Shown one piece after another: positions 16,983 through 26,342 of a DNA stretch of 39,791 nucleotides. The notes under the pieces are model-generated. The model was not told the DNA's origin, ran no database searches, and saw only the letters and a list, made by a program, of their open reading frames with translations. The translations under genes and the position numbers were made by a program. The first letter of the stretch is position 1, and each line of letters starts with the position of its first letter. The stretch comes from Spirochaetales bacterium. Its GTDB lineage: Bacteria; Spirochaetota; Spirochaetia; SZUA-6; DRHE01. Location: assembly GCA_030604195.1 (NCBI GenBank), contig JAUVWI010000030.1, positions 1-39,791 on the forward strand, given 5' to 3'.

Positions 16983-17606
16983 ATGAGCGATAGCACTGCT
17001 TCCGGTAAGATTCAAGAAATTTCCGAACATTTAAAGGCAAACATTATAGAACCCGCTGAAAAAGAAGCGCAAAGAATTATTGACGAGGCGCAGCTGAAAA
17101 AGGCTGAGATTATTGCCGCAGCTGAAAAAGAGGCTCAAGAGATAACCCTTGGCATTGAGAAAAAGGCCAAGCAGAAGCTCGATTCGGTTGAAGCTGCTTT
17201 ACGCCTTTCCGGCAAGCAGGCTATTACTGCGCTGAAAAAAGCCCTGGAAGGTGAAATTCTAAACAGGACTCTTGGTCAACCGCTGTCAGTTGTTCTTGAA
17301 GAGGAAGATGTTTTAAAAGCAATCATCTCCGAAATGGTAAAAGCATATGTCAAACATGATTTCTCAGGAGAGATCGAAATACTTTTATCTGAAAAGAACA
17401 GGGAAAAATTGAAGAATTATATCAAATCCGAATCTACGAAAGCGATAAAAGAGGGCATTAAACTTTCCCTTGAAAATGTGGGATCAGGCTGTAAGGTTAT
17501 TTTTAAAGAAAACCATACAGTCTTTGATTTTACCGCAGAAGCGGTGACTGAGCTCCTGGCCGGTTTTCTGCGTAATGAACTACGCTCTTATATCTTCGAA
17601 CAGTAG
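16983..17606 (+). CDS. V-type ATPase subunit E (operon 1)
   Basis: Subunit E forms the peripheral stalk that holds the A3B3 head against rotation. The 207-aa protein has the expected long N-terminal coiled coil (about residues 1–85, with the heptad-rich AQRIIDEAQLKKAEIIAAAE). A compact globular C-terminal domain follows (about 100–205) that would bind the head. It is the first gene of an E–DUF2764–A–B–D–I–K operon and has a clear paralogue at 27196. AAGGAA precedes the ATG. The usual peripheral-stalk partner (subunit G/H) has no gene here, so E may pair with itself or with an unrecognised protein. Confidence 0.85.
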   Translation: MSDSTASGKIQEISEHLKANIIEPAEKEAQRIIDEAQLKKAEIIAAAEKEAQEITLGIEKKAKQKLDSVEAALRLSGKQAITALKKALEGEILNRTLGQPLSVVLEEEDVLKAIISEMVKAYVKHDFSGEIEILLSEKNREKLKNYIKSESTKAIKEGIKLSLENVGSGCKVIFKENHTVFDFTAEAVTELLAGFLRNELRSYIFEQ

Positions 17607-17607
17607 A

Positions 17608-18441
17608 ATGAATTATCCGGCTAAGCATTACTATTATTTTATTGCATCATTACCAGATTTGAAATGGGAGGGAGAAGTCCCCTTTCCCATTACAGCATTT
17701 TTGGAGGAAAATGAAACTGCGCTTTTGCCATTAAGTTACAATGTCAATAATATCATACTGCTGAATGACCTTAAGAATATGCATGGCTATATCAAGGTGC
17801 AATGCGCTGACTATATAACCGGCACAAAAATAAGCGGGGAGGCAATGGATGCTGAGTTTTACGAACCCTCTCTTTTCGATAAAGAAACTATACGGGAGCT
17901 TTTAGTTGAGCCTGATGAATTACCGGAGTTTATAGTATCCTTCTTAACTGATAATAAAGAGTTCGCTGAGCGTTATGAAAATTTCGATTCCCTATATGCA
18001 GCGTACTATGATTACCTTGGAGAGAAAGATTCCGATTTTTTTAAAAGTTACAGTCTTTTCGAAAGCTCACTGCGTAAAGTGATAGCGGCTTTTCGGGCGC
18101 GTAGCCAGGGGCTGGATATGGAAACCAGCGTGCCCGGCAGCGATGAAATTACAGATACAATTCTGGCTAACCGTACAGCTTCCGATTTCGGCTTAAAAAA
18201 TATTTTTTCCTATATCAGTGAAATGGTTGAGGTGTTTAAAGAGGATACTTTAAATAAAGAAAAGAAGCTGGATAGAATTCGTTTCTCATTTCTGGAGAAT
18301 TTTACCGGGGAGGATCCATTCAAAGAGGATTGTGTGTATGCATATATTTTCCAAATGCTGCTTCTCGAAAGGTGGCAGATGCTGGATAGGGAAAAGGGTA
18401 AACAAATTGTTTCAAATATAGTAACTGGAGAAATAAGCTGA
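17608..18441 (+). CDS. DUF2764 family protein of V-type ATPase operon 1 (long form)
   Basis: Proteins of this family sit between subunits E and A in V-type ATPase operons of spirochaetes and Bacteroidetes, in the place where subunit C is expected. Their role is unproven but is probably a stalk or connector subunit. I start at the ATG at 17608, two bases after the E stop, because the following sequence (HYYYFIASLPDL) then aligns with the N-terminus of the operon 2 copy (QYYYLVSTLPLL). An ATG 11 codons earlier lies inside the E gene. The 277-aa product is about 90 residues longer than the second copy. It is helical, with no membrane segment. Its stop overlaps the subunit A start by one base. 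Confidence 0.75.
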   Translation: MNYPAKHYYYFIASLPDLKWEGEVPFPITAFLEENETALLPLSYNVNNIILLNDLKNMHGYIKVQCADYITGTKISGEAMDAEFYEPSLFDKETIRELLVEPDELPEFIVSFLTDNKEFAERYENFDSLYAAYYDYLGEKDSDFFKSYSLFESSLRKVIAAFRARSQGLDMETSVPGSDEITDTILANRTASDFGLKNIFSYISEMVEVFKEDTLNKEKKLDRIRFSFLENFTGEDPFKEDCVYAYIFQMLLLERWQMLDREKGKQIVSNIVTGEIS

Positions 18442-20204
18442 TGAGTGTACAGGCAAATAATACAGAGGGAAGGGTTGTAGCCGCCCGCGGCAACCTGGTA
18501 ACAGCTCAATGTACAGGTGATATCAGGCAAAATGAAATAGCCTATATCGAAACAGGAAAGCAGAAGCTGAAAGGCGAGGTCATTGAGATAAACGAGAATG
18601 AAGCCAAGATCCAGGTATTTGAGCTGACCAAGGGGATCAAGCTGGGGGATAAGGTTACTTTTGAAGGAAACCTGTTATCAGTTGAATTGGGACCGGGTTT
18701 GCTCAAAAGGGTATTTGACGGGCTGCAGAACCCGTTGGAAGATCTGGCAGAGGAAGCAGGATACTTTTTACCCCGCGGAATGTATCTGCCGCCATTAGAG
18801 AGGGATGTTAAGTGGAGTTTTACGCCCCTCCTTGAAAATGGCGCGGTGGTTGAACGCGCGGATTTTTTGGGAAGTGTTCCCGAGGGGATTATAGAACATA
18901 AAATAATGGCGCCTTTTACATTTCCGGGAAAAGGCAGGGTAATCTCTATTGCCACTGCAGGTGAGTATACTGTTGAAGATGAGATCGCTCAGATCGAAGA
19001 TGAACAGGGTAAGGTCCATTCAGTTGCCATGATGCAGAAATGGCCTGCTAAATTTGCGCTGCGCATAGGTGAGCGCCTCTTTCCTAATGAGCTGCTGGTA
19101 ACCGGCGCCCGAATTATTGACGGCCCCTTTCCCGTGGCCAAGGGCGGGACTTTCTGCATTCCCGGTCCATTTGGCGCCGGGAAAACTGTTCTTCAGCACC
19201 AGATTTCAAAATATGCTCAAACCCAGGTGGTTATTGTTGTGGCCTGCGGCGAGCGAGCCGGCGAAGTAGTAGAGCTGTTGCGCGAATTCCCCGAGCTTAG
19301 AGACCCGCAAACCGGAAAAATGCTTATGGATAGGACCTGTATTATCTGCAACACTTCATCAATGCCGGTTGCAGCCAGGGAATCTTCCATCTATATTGGA
19401 GTGTCTATTGCTGAATACTACCGCCAGATGGGCGTTGACTGTCTGCTTTTGGCGGATTCAACATCACGCTGGGCCCAGGCTCTCAGAGAAATGTCCGGGC
19501 GCCTGGAAGAAATTCCGGGGGAAGAGGCTTTTCCTGCATATCTTGCCTCACGTATTGCCGGTTTCTATGAAAGGGCAGGGTTGCTTCGTCTCAAAAACGG
19601 CGAGACCGGATCTGTGAGCATTGGCGGTTCGGTTTCTCCTGCCGGCGGAAACTTCGAAGAACCGGTAACCCAGTCAACACTGGCCGTTGTTAACTGTTTT
19701 TTAGGCCTATCATGGGCTCGCAGTAATGCCCGCCGTTTTCCGGCAGTTGATCCATTGATTTCCTGGAGCAAATATCTGGACAGGATTTCTGAAAATGGTG
19801 ATGAAAAAACAGCGGTCAGGGTGCAAATTGTGAAAAGAGCGCAGGAAATTATCAGGCAGGCTGATGAAATCGGAAAAAAAATGGCAGTTGTGGGGGAAAG
19901 CGGCACAACTGTAGACGATATGGTAATCTTTCTTAAAAACGAGCTTTACGATGCTGTGTTTCTCCAGCAGAACGCTTTTGACATAGTTGACACAGCCACA
20001 TCACTGGACAGGCAGTATGAACAATTGACCATGGTTGATTTGTTGCTGAAGAAAAATTTCAGCTTTAACAGCCATGACGAGGCCAGGGAATATTTTTTCG
20101 GACTTCAAAATGATTTTATCCAATGGAATTATACAGCGCAGGATGATCCGGAGTACCGGAAGAAAAAAGCGCTGCTATTGGAAAAAATTGGAGAAACGGG
20201 TTGA
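18441..20204 (+). CDS. atpA: V-type ATPase catalytic subunit A (operon 1)
   Basis: The 587-aa catalytic subunit hydrolyses or makes ATP in the A3B3 head at the cytoplasmic face of the membrane. The P-loop GPFGAGKT spans residues 242–249. The catalytic glutamate with its arginine neighbour lies in CGERAGEV (E271, R272), and LADSTSRWAQALREMSGRLEE and IPGEEAFPAYL are the standard head motifs. The bulge domain typical of V/A-type A subunits is present between the N-terminal barrel and the P-loop, at about residues 110–200. It follows the DUF2764 gene with a one-base overlap and precedes subunit B. The paralogue at 28379 is closely similar throughout. Direction (pump or synthase) cannot be read from the sequence. 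Confidence 0.97.
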   Translation: MSVQANNTEGRVVAARGNLVTAQCTGDIRQNEIAYIETGKQKLKGEVIEINENEAKIQVFELTKGIKLGDKVTFEGNLLSVELGPGLLKRVFDGLQNPLEDLAEEAGYFLPRGMYLPPLERDVKWSFTPLLENGAVVERADFLGSVPEGIIEHKIMAPFTFPGKGRVISIATAGEYTVEDEIAQIEDEQGKVHSVAMMQKWPAKFALRIGERLFPNELLVTGARIIDGPFPVAKGGTFCIPGPFGAGKTVLQHQISKYAQTQVVIVVACGERAGEVVELLREFPELRDPQTGKMLMDRTCIICNTSSMPVAARESSIYIGVSIAEYYRQMGVDCLLLADSTSRWAQALREMSGRLEEIPGEEAFPAYLASRIAGFYERAGLLRLKNGETGSVSIGGSVSPAGGNFEEPVTQSTLAVVNCFLGLSWARSNARRFPAVDPLISWSKYLDRISENGDEKTAVRVQIVKRAQEIIRQADEIGKKMAVVGESGTTVDDMVIFLKNELYDAVFLQQNAFDIVDTATSLDRQYEQLTMVDLLLKKNFSFNSHDEAREYFFGLQNDFIQWNYTAQDDPEYRKKKALLLEKIGETG

Positions 20205-20232
20205 CATCACCATTTAATGAGGATTGGTTATT

Positions 20233-21540
20233 ATGATTAAAAGCTATAATCGTATTGAACGAATTAAGGGCAGTATTGCAGAAGTAAAGGCTGAAGGTGT
20301 GGGCCTCGGAGAGCTGGCGGAAATCAGGATGATCGACGGCCGCTTCACCCTGGCCGAGGTAATCGGCTTTGATCGTGACCGGGTAAATATCCAGGTTTAT
20401 ACCGGTACCCAGGGTGTATCAACAGGAGATCAAATTCGTTTTCTGGGCAGACCGATGAAGATTCCCTTTGGTGACTCCCTATTGGGGCGTCGCTTCTCAG
20501 GCTCCGGTACAGCGATTGACGGCGGTCCGGAGGTTATGGAAGATCAGGTAGATATTGCGGGACCTTCTTTTAATCCCTCCAGGCGGATTATTCCGCGGCG
20601 GTTGGTAAAAACCAATATCCCGATGATCGATATGTTCAATACCCTGGTGCGTAGCCAGAAGATACCTATTTTTTCCATACCGGGAGAGCCCTACAATGAA
20701 CTTCTTGCCAGAATTGCAGGTCAAACCGATGCAGATGCAATTATACTGGGGGGTTGCGGCTTAAAATTCGATGATTATGAGTTTTTCCGCCAGTACTTTG
20801 AGAAATCGGGGGCAATCGAAAAAACAACCATGTTTATTCATCTGGCCTCTGATCCGGTTGTTGAGTGTGTATTGGTTCCTGATCTGGCCCTGGCAGTTGC
20901 CGAGCAGTTTGCCCTGCAGGATAAGAATGTGCTGGTTCTTTTGACAGATATGACCGCTTTTGCTGATGCGCTCAAGGAAATAGCCATATCAATGGAAATT
21001 GTTCCTTCCAACCGGGCTTATCCGGGTTCTCTCTACTCCGACCTGGCTGCCCGTTATGAAAAGGCTGTTGATATTGAAGGGAGCGGCTCAATTACGGTTA
21101 TTGCGGTGACTACCATGCCCGGCAATGATGTAACACATCCGGTGCCCGATAATACCGGCTATATTACTGAAGGACAGTTTTATTTGAATAACGGTGTAAT
21201 CGACCCTTTCGGCTCTCTTTCACGTCTTAAACAGCTGGTAATGGGCAAGGTAACCCGTGAGGAACACTCTGATCTGGCCAATGCCATGATCAGGCTTTAT
21301 GCCGATGCTAAGAAAGCCCGTGACCGGGAATCCATGGGTTTTCGGTTGGGTAGTTGGGATGAGAAACTTCTAAATTATGCCGGTATATTCGAAAATAGGA
21401 TGATGGATCTGGAAGTGAACCTGGATATTACTGAGCAGCTTGATCTGGGCTGGGAAATCCTGGCAGAGTGCTTTGAGTCCCAGGAAACAGGGCTTAAAGA
21501 GGACTGGATCGAAAAATATGGAAAGTGGGATAATAATTAA
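20233..21540 (+). CDS. atpB: V-type ATPase non-catalytic subunit B (operon 1)
   Basis: Subunit B alternates with A in the head and lacks a working P-loop: the equivalent position reads [15 protein letters not shown], as in other V/A-type B subunits. The 435-aa length equals that of the operon 2 copy when the ATG at 20233 is used. AGGA lies about 9 bases before it, whereas a TTG three codons upstream would leave no spacing. Typical motifs include [30 protein letters not shown], and the nucleotide-contacting stretch around [18 protein letters not shown]. It lies 28 bp after subunit A. Confidence 0.96.
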   Translation: MIKSYNRIERIKGSIAEVKAEGVGLGELAEIRMIDGRFTLAEVIGFDRDRVNIQVYTGTQGVSTGDQIRFLGRPMKIPFGDSLLGRRFSGSGTAIDGGPEVMEDQVDIAGPSFNPSRRIIPRRLVKTNIPMIDMFNTLVRSQKIPIFSIPGEPYNELLARIAGQTDADAIILGGCGLKFDDYEFFRQYFEKSGAIEKTTMFIHLASDPVVECVLVPDLALAVAEQFALQDKNVLVLLTDMTAFADALKEIAISMEIVPSNRAYPGSLYSDLAARYEKAVDIEGSGSITVIAVTTMPGNDVTHPVPDNTGYITEGQFYLNNGVIDPFGSLSRLKQLVMGKVTREEHSDLANAMIRLYADAKKARDRESMGFRLGSWDEKLLNYAGIFENRMMDLEVNLDITEQLDLGWEILAECFESQETGLKEDWIEKYGKWDNN

Positions 21541-21546
21541 TAGCCC

Positions 21547-22173
21547 ATGGCTGAGATAAAGCTTAATAAGACAGAATTAAAACAGCAGAAAAACCTGCTC
21601 GATCAGTTGAGGAAATATCTTCCCACCCTGCAGCTCAAGCAGCAGCAGCTTCAGGTAGAGGTGGATTCTTTGACCCCGGTTATTGAAAAAGTAAACAACC
21701 GTATCCTTAAGCTGAAAACAGGTGTTGAAGGCTGGGCTGAGCTTCTAACGGAAAAAGAAGACTTTGTAATACATGAACTGGCTGTTGTCGATCGGGTGGT
21801 AACCGGCTTTGAGAATATTGCGGGTGTGGATGTGCCGATTTTTGAGAAGGTGGAATTCCAGAAGGTTGAGTATTCATTATTTATGACCCCTGTCTGGGTC
21901 GATCAGGCCAGAGAGACTATGCGTGATATTGTATCACTGCGTGAAGAGATGAGTGTAATAGTAAAGAAACAGGAGCTTTTAGCGGAAGAGCTGCGCCAGA
22001 CAAATATAAAGGTTAATTTATTTGAAAAACGAATGATACCTGAATGTTTGGAAAACATCAAAAAAATCAGAATATTTCTTGGTGATCAGGAAATTGCCGC
22101 TATCTGCAATGCAAAAATTGCCAAAGAAAAACTGGACCGTAAAGCCAGAAAAAGGGTTAAAATAAGTGATTGA
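21547..22173 (+). CDS. V-type ATPase subunit D (operon 1)
   Basis: Subunit D is the central rotor shaft that turns inside the A3B3 head. The 208-aa protein shows the family's long N-terminal helix (LKQQKNLLDQLRKYLPTLQLKQQQL) and matching C-terminal helix (residues about 130–205, with VNLFEKRMIP). A shorter variable part in the middle carries GVDVPIF. The paralogue at 31466 keeps all three blocks. Its usual rotor partner, subunit F, has no recognisable gene in this window. The gene overlaps the start of subunit I by eight bases. Confidence 0.92.
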   Translation: MAEIKLNKTELKQQKNLLDQLRKYLPTLQLKQQQLQVEVDSLTPVIEKVNNRILKLKTGVEGWAELLTEKEDFVIHELAVVDRVVTGFENIAGVDVPIFEKVEFQKVEYSLFMTPVWVDQARETMRDIVSLREEMSVIVKKQELLAEELRQTNIKVNLFEKRMIPECLENIKKIRIFLGDQEIAAICNAKIAKEKLDRKARKRVKISD

Positions 22174-23992
22174 TCGAATGCGCAAAGTCCTTTTTGTGGG
22201 ACCGGAAAACCAGAAAAACAGGGTGCTTGCCGATCTTCAGAAGCTGGGGGTTGTCGAGATTACCGGTTATACAGGGGAACGGAAGAATCCGAACGAAGCG
22301 AACGAAGTGAGCGGAGTGAGTGCAGAGCGCCTGCTGGAAGTATATAATTTCCTGAAACGATATAAATCGGAAACTGCTACACCGGAACCAGATCCCGGCA
22401 AGCAAGTGAATAAGGCAGTCGAAGAGATCGAAACCTTGAGGAAGGAGCTTTTTTCTCTGCAGTTTTCCAAGGGGTTGATCAGTGAAAATATAATTAAGGC
22501 GGAAAAATGGGGCAGCTTTGATCTGGAAATGCTCAATGATATTCAATTGCGCGGGAATATGGTTGTCCAGTTTTGGATCTGTGCCGGAAAGTATGAATGC
22601 TGCCTTCCTGAAGGGTTTGTTAGTATTGAGATTAACAGTGACAACTCCCGGCGTTACTTTGTTACCGTAGCCGTAGAAAAGCTCGAATTATCCGAGTGTG
22701 AGGAGGTACGCTTTGAAACTGATCTTGACATACTGGAGAGGGAGCTGCAGGATAATCTCAACCGACAGAAAGATATCGAGAAGGAATTAAAATCATTTAC
22801 CGTATACCTGGAAATACTATTCTCAGCCTATCAACGGCAGCTTGATCGACTATCTTTTGAGCAAGCAAGATTACAAGCAGGAGAAGCCCTGGATGGGAAG
22901 CTCTTTACTCTGCAGGGCTGGTGTCCGGCGGGTGATTACCAGGAACTGGAAAGATCAATGAAAAAACAGCTCGTTGAAACAGTGTTGGTACATCCCGATC
23001 CTGGTGAAAAAGAGCCTACCCTGATGGTTAACAGAGGAGCGGCGGCAATGGGCACGGACCTGGTTAACATTTATGACACGCCCTCATACCGGGATTGGGA
23101 CCCATCTTCCTGGGTTTTCTTTTCCTTTGTCATATTTTTCGCCATGATCATAGCTGACGGCGGTTATGGTTTGATACTGCTGGTCATTTCTTTATTCTTA
23201 AAAATCAGATTCAGAAAGGCTAAAGCGGCAATGAGCAGGTTCATTAATATGTCGCTTATCTTAAGTATAGGTACCATAGTCTTCGGTATAGCTTCCGGGG
23301 CATTTTTCGGTCTAAATGAGAATAATAAATTATTCGGCTGGCTCATAAGCAGACGACTCTTCGATGGTAATGAAATCGGTTCGATGATGAATGTTTCGAT
23401 TATTATCGGCCTGCTTCATGTGAGTATTTCCCTGCTGCTGAAGTGCTTCAGAACTGTAAAGGTCTTCAAGAATTATATCAGTCCCTTTTCCCAGCTTGCC
23501 TGGATAGTGGTTATCTGGACGTATTACATCTGGTGCGCCTATTACAAGCTGCCGGAGCAGACTTATTATGCTCTAAGCGGCAATTTCCTCTATTTTTTCG
23601 GGGGCGCCCTGGCAGTTGTTTTTCTTACCAGCGCCGGGACTTTTCAGCCGCTTAAACTTATTGCCGGCGGTCTGGGCGGTCTTTACAGTATGGTTCAATT
23701 TTTTTCTGATGTGCTCTCTTACCTGCGCCTATTCGCCCTTGGACTGGCAGGCTCATTACTGGCCCAGACCTTCAATGGTCTGGCCCTGGATATCTGGAAG
23801 AGCGGTATAGCAGGTATGGTTTTCGGGGTTGTAATTTTTCTTTTGGGACATACAGTCAATCTGGCTTTATGCATAATGAGCGGTGTTATTCATGGGCTTC
23901 GCCTCAACTTCCTGGAATGGTACCGCTGGAGTTTTGATGGAGACGGAAAGGCTTTTAAACCGTTTAGATTATTAATACAGGAAATGAATTAA
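22166..23992 (+). CDS. V-type ATPase membrane subunit I/a (operon 1)
   Basis: Subunit I (equivalent to eukaryotic subunit a) forms the ion half-channels beside the K ring and anchors the peripheral stalk. The 608-aa protein has a soluble cytoplasmic N-terminal half (about 1–310). A membrane half follows with about seven or eight hydrophobic helices. The essential ring-facing arginine is R521 in SYLRLFALGLAG. The GTG at 22166 is chosen because it then aligns with the operon 2 paralogue (MIDRMRKVLF versus MIVKMKKISL) and overlaps the D gene. Oddly, residues about 43–54 are encoded by four tandem 9-bp repeats (22291–22326) that are absent from the paralogue. Confidence 0.93.
   Translation: MIDRMRKVLFVGPENQKNRVLADLQKLGVVEITGYTGERKNPNEANEVSGVSAERLLEVYNFLKRYKSETATPEPDPGKQVNKAVEEIETLRKELFSLQFSKGLISENIIKAEKWGSFDLEMLNDIQLRGNMVVQFWICAGKYECCLPEGFVSIEINSDNSRRYFVTVAVEKLELSECEEVRFETDLDILERELQDNLNRQKDIEKELKSFTVYLEILFSAYQRQLDRLSFEQARLQAGEALDGKLFTLQGWCPAGDYQELERSMKKQLVETVLVHPDPGEKEPTLMVNRGAAAMGTDLVNIYDTPSYRDWDPSSWVFFSFVIFFAMIIADGGYGLILLVISLFLKIRFRKAKAAMSRFINMSLILSIGTIVFGIASGAFFGLNENNKLFGWLISRRLFDGNEIGSMMNVSIIIGLLHVSISLLLKCFRTVKVFKNYISPFSQLAWIVVIWTYYIWCAYYKLPEQTYYALSGNFLYFFGGALAVVFLTSAGTFQPLKLIAGGLGGLYSMVQFFSDVLSYLRLFALGLAGSLLAQTFNGLALDIWKSGIAGMVFGVVIFLLGHTVNLALCIMSGVIHGLRLNFLEWYRWSFDGDGKAFKPFRLLIQEMN
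22291..22326 (+). repeat. Four imperfect 9-bp tandem repeats within subunit I-1
   Basis: The units GAACGAAGC, GAACGAAGT, GAGCGGAGT and GAGTGCAGA follow each other without a gap inside the coding sequence and read NEA-NEV-SGV-SAE. The length is a multiple of three, so the frame is kept. They fall in the soluble N-terminal domain at a loop position, and the paralogous gene at 32066 has nothing similar there. Confidence 0.7.
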
Positions 23993-24002
23993 TGGAGGAT
24001 TT

Positions 24003-24446
24003 ATGGCTTTTGATATTGGATCTTTAGGTCCGGCGCTGGCAATAGGCTTAAGTGCCGCAGGGAGCGCAGTTGGTTGTGGTATTGCGGGAATGACATCTCA
24101 CGGCGCTATGACCAAAACAGATGAGGGACATGGAAAATTCCTCGGCATGTCTGCCGCACCTTCATCACAGACCATCTATGGTTTCGTTTTAATGATTCTT
24201 TTAAACGGCGAATTACAGAAATCGCCCCACAGCTCGCTGGCCATCTTTGCTATCGGCCTCTTCTGCGGTTTCGGGATCATGATGAGCGCCATCTTTCAGG
24301 GAAAAACCTGTTCATCCGGAATTCTGGCCACCGCCAAGAAGCCCTCGATTTTCGGAAAGTGTTTTATGGCAGTGGGTATTGTAGAAAGTTTTGCCCTCTT
24401 TGCCATGATAGGGGGTATTTTGAGTATGGCGATTCTGCCAAATTAA
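24003..24446 (+). CDS. V-type ATPase proteolipid subunit K (operon 1), Na+-type signature
   Basis: Subunit K forms the rotating membrane ring. The 147-aa protein has four hydrophobic helices, i.e. a fused pair of hairpins as in V-type rings. The ion-carrying glutamate is E128 (in GIVESFAL), in the second hairpin only. The residues that liganded Na+ in Enterococcus hirae NtpK align as S55 (for T64), Q56 (Q65), Y59 (Y68), Q99 (Q110) and E128 (E139). The motif reads APSSQTIYG and later AIFQGK. Only the Thr-to-Ser change departs from the E. hirae set, and Ser keeps the hydroxyl. GGAGG lies 5–6 bases before the ATG. Last gene of operon 1. Na+ specificity is inference from alignment by eye. Confidence 0.92.
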   Translation: MAFDIGSLGPALAIGLSAAGSAVGCGIAGMTSHGAMTKTDEGHGKFLGMSAAPSSQTIYGFVLMILLNGELQKSPHSSLAIFAIGLFCGFGIMMSAIFQGKTCSSGILATAKKPSIFGKCFMAVGIVESFALFAMIGGILSMAILPN

Positions 24447-24477
24447 TTTTGGCACTAATTAATTGTAGCATTTGCTC

Positions 24478-24494
24478 TGGTATAAAGATATAAT
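24478..24494 (+). promoter_or_regulatory. Possible extended -10 promoter for the inter-operon genes
   Basis: TGGTATAAA (24478–24486) has the TG-N-TATAAA form of an extended -10, and TATAAT also occurs at 24489–24494. No convincing -35 lies upstream. An internal promoter would let the 24515–27097 genes be expressed independently of the ATPase operon. Confidence 0.35.
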
Positions 24495-24514
24495 GGGTTT
24501 TAAAAGCGGTATCA

Positions 24515-25144
24515 ATGAAAAAATATAGTTGCTTAAAAGTTGCAGTCGTTACATCACTTGTTGTATTTCTACTATCATCATGTATAGGGATCGAAAGCAG
24601 GATCAAAATAAATAATGACGGTTCGGGACAGCTGACCTTGAAATATCGCGTATCACGGTTGATTACCCACCTGGAAAGTACAGAGACAAAAGGGAATGTA
24701 GTGCCCCTGCCCCTTTCCAGGGAAGAATTTGAAAGAACTGTAAACAATACAGATGGGCTCGAGTTAGTGAGCTACAGCCGGAAAAAGGATGAAGTTGACA
24801 TCCACATCGAGGCTAAGATCAATTTTAATTCTATTGATGCTCTGTCTGTCATGGATAACCGTAATGAAAATAGTTTCTCCTTGCGCAGTGAACAGGGAAA
24901 TAGAGTTGTAAGCCAGATTATTTACGCGGGCAGCCACGGTGAAGCGCCAACCAGGGATTCTTTAGAAATGATGGAAACCTTTTTTTCAGGATATAACCTG
25001 ATTTTTATTGTTGAAACCCCGGATGAAATATACAAACATAACCTGGGGGAGCTATCTGCGGATAAGAGGAGTGTGACCTATCAAATCTCAATTCCTGAAT
25101 TGTTTGGTGATACTATGAAAAAAATATTTGAAGTTGCCTGGTGA
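24515..25144 (+). CDS. Lipoprotein, LppM-like beta-rich family
   Basis: The 209-aa product starts with a basic signal peptide ending in the lipobox-like LLSSC (cysteine at about residue 23). The mature protein opens with ESRIKINNDGSGQLTLKYRVS, a beta pattern around a DGSG turn that resembles LppM-type domains. The rest alternates beta strands with charged loops; no transmembrane segment follows. It starts the four-gene block between the two V-type ATPase operons and its stop overlaps a potential GTG of the next gene. I cannot assign a function; location on the outer or inner membrane is inferred from the lipobox. Confidence 0.7.
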   Translation: MKKYSCLKVAVVTSLVVFLLSSCIGIESRIKINNDGSGQLTLKYRVSRLITHLESTETKGNVVPLPLSREEFERTVNNTDGLELVSYSRKKDEVDIHIEAKINFNSIDALSVMDNRNENSFSLRSEQGNRVVSQIIYAGSHGEAPTRDSLEMMETFFSGYNLIFIVETPDEIYKHNLGELSADKRSVTYQISIPELFGDTMKKIFEVAW

Positions 25145-25155
25145 AAGGGAACAAT

Positions 25156-26337
25156 ATGAAACATTCTTACCAAAATATAGCCATTATAGCTCTACTTTTT
25201 CTGATTCTGTCGTGTGCCGGCGCTCCACAGCCTGTTCAGGAGCATGATGTAACTGAGCAGAGTAAGGGCGGCAGTGAAACAAATTCCGGGGCAGATATTG
25301 AAGATGCTCTACGAAGGATGGGGGAGTTCCTGGAAAATGGACAGCAAAAAATTGACCAGGGCGCCATATCAGAGGGAATCAGTCAGCTTGTAGCTGTTTT
25401 GGCTGAAAAAAGTAAACTGGGCAGTACATCACCTGAGATTGAGGAGTTTGCTTTCCGGGCGGAAACTGAATTGGCCAAGCTCGGAGCGGCATTGGAAATA
25501 GAAGCGGGAATGGAGTGGCTGGATGATGATAAGAACCAGATCAGCGCCAGCTCCATGGACGGTGGCACGGATAAGGGTTTGAATCCAAGTGTTATGCTTA
25601 CCCTTAATCTTGGCGGAGGCAAAGCCCTGGTTTCAGGCGCCCCGATTTTTTTTGAATTTACCAGGGGAATGGGACTCTTAACCAGCTTTGTAAATACCAA
25701 TGATTATGGGCAGGCGACCTGTACAATTGCTAGATTAGAAAACAATAACCAGGAGAATATGGTAAGAGCCTCTCTGATCTACCGGGTAAAGGGCTACTCC
25801 TACACTTTTAAGGGGTTGGAAAAAGATTTTGTCTATCTGCCCCCTGCGCGCAAAGCCACTATCCTGGTTATGGAAAAGGCAGAAAACCAGGTAGCAGAGG
25901 ACCCGGTTATTTTGGATAGTGTATTCAATAAATTGAAAAAAGTTGCCTTCGATTTTTCACATTACAATGGCGTATTGCTCGGCGATGATTTTATGAAGGT
26001 ATTCGGCGGCGAGGTGCAGGCCATTAAAAAAATGGGGCTGGAAAAAGAGGTTTCATACCTGGTAATGGTCTTAAATGACGGCTACTACGTAAAACAGGTT
26101 GAAATGGGCGGTAAGAAGTATAATATCTATAAGTCCCAGACTACGGCCACCACCAGAATTATCAGGGTCAGTGACGGCACTATTCTTTACTCGGGTACGG
26201 TACAGGGGGTTGGCGGTCAAGGCGGCGATACCCAGAAAGCTGTGCTGGATGGCTTCAGAAGAGCAGCAGATTCTATGGCAGCAAAAATAGAAAAGGATAT
26301 CAAGGAAATCATTAAGGCGCTTAACGGCGGAGATTAA
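25156..26337 (+). CDS. Lipoprotein of unknown function
   Basis: About 393 aa from the ATG at 25156, which has AAAGGGAA just upstream and begins the signal peptide directly (MKHSYQNIAIIALLFLILSC). A GTG five codons earlier overlaps the previous stop and is less likely. The cysteine of ILSCAG is the predicted lipidation site. A low-complexity, acidic linker and a helical part (about residues 40–115) follow. A beta-rich domain (about 130–220, including GGKALVSGAPIFFEF) comes next. The C-terminal alpha/beta domain contains YSGTVQGVGGQGGD, a glycine-rich stretch. I do not recognise the family. It is followed after five bases by the small helical gene, suggesting an operon. Confidence 0.68.
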   Translation: MKHSYQNIAIIALLFLILSCAGAPQPVQEHDVTEQSKGGSETNSGADIEDALRRMGEFLENGQQKIDQGAISEGISQLVAVLAEKSKLGSTSPEIEEFAFRAETELAKLGAALEIEAGMEWLDDDKNQISASSMDGGTDKGLNPSVMLTLNLGGGKALVSGAPIFFEFTRGMGLLTSFVNTNDYGQATCTIARLENNNQENMVRASLIYRVKGYSYTFKGLEKDFVYLPPARKATILVMEKAENQVAEDPVILDSVFNKLKKVAFDFSHYNGVLLGDDFMKVFGGEVQAIKKMGLEKEVSYLVMVLNDGYYVKQVEMGGKKYNIYKSQTTATTRIIRVSDGTILYSGTVQGVGGQGGDTQKAVLDGFRRAADSMAAKIEKDIKEIIKALNGGD

Positions 26338-26342
26338 AGGAA

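Noticed and set aside
24441..24464. AATTAATT–TTGGCACT–AATTAATT inverted repeat after ATPase operon 1, a possible terminator
   Set aside because: The stem is purely A-T, each arm is itself palindromic and there is no T-run, so an efficient intrinsic terminator is unlikely; read-through into the inter-operon genes remains possible.
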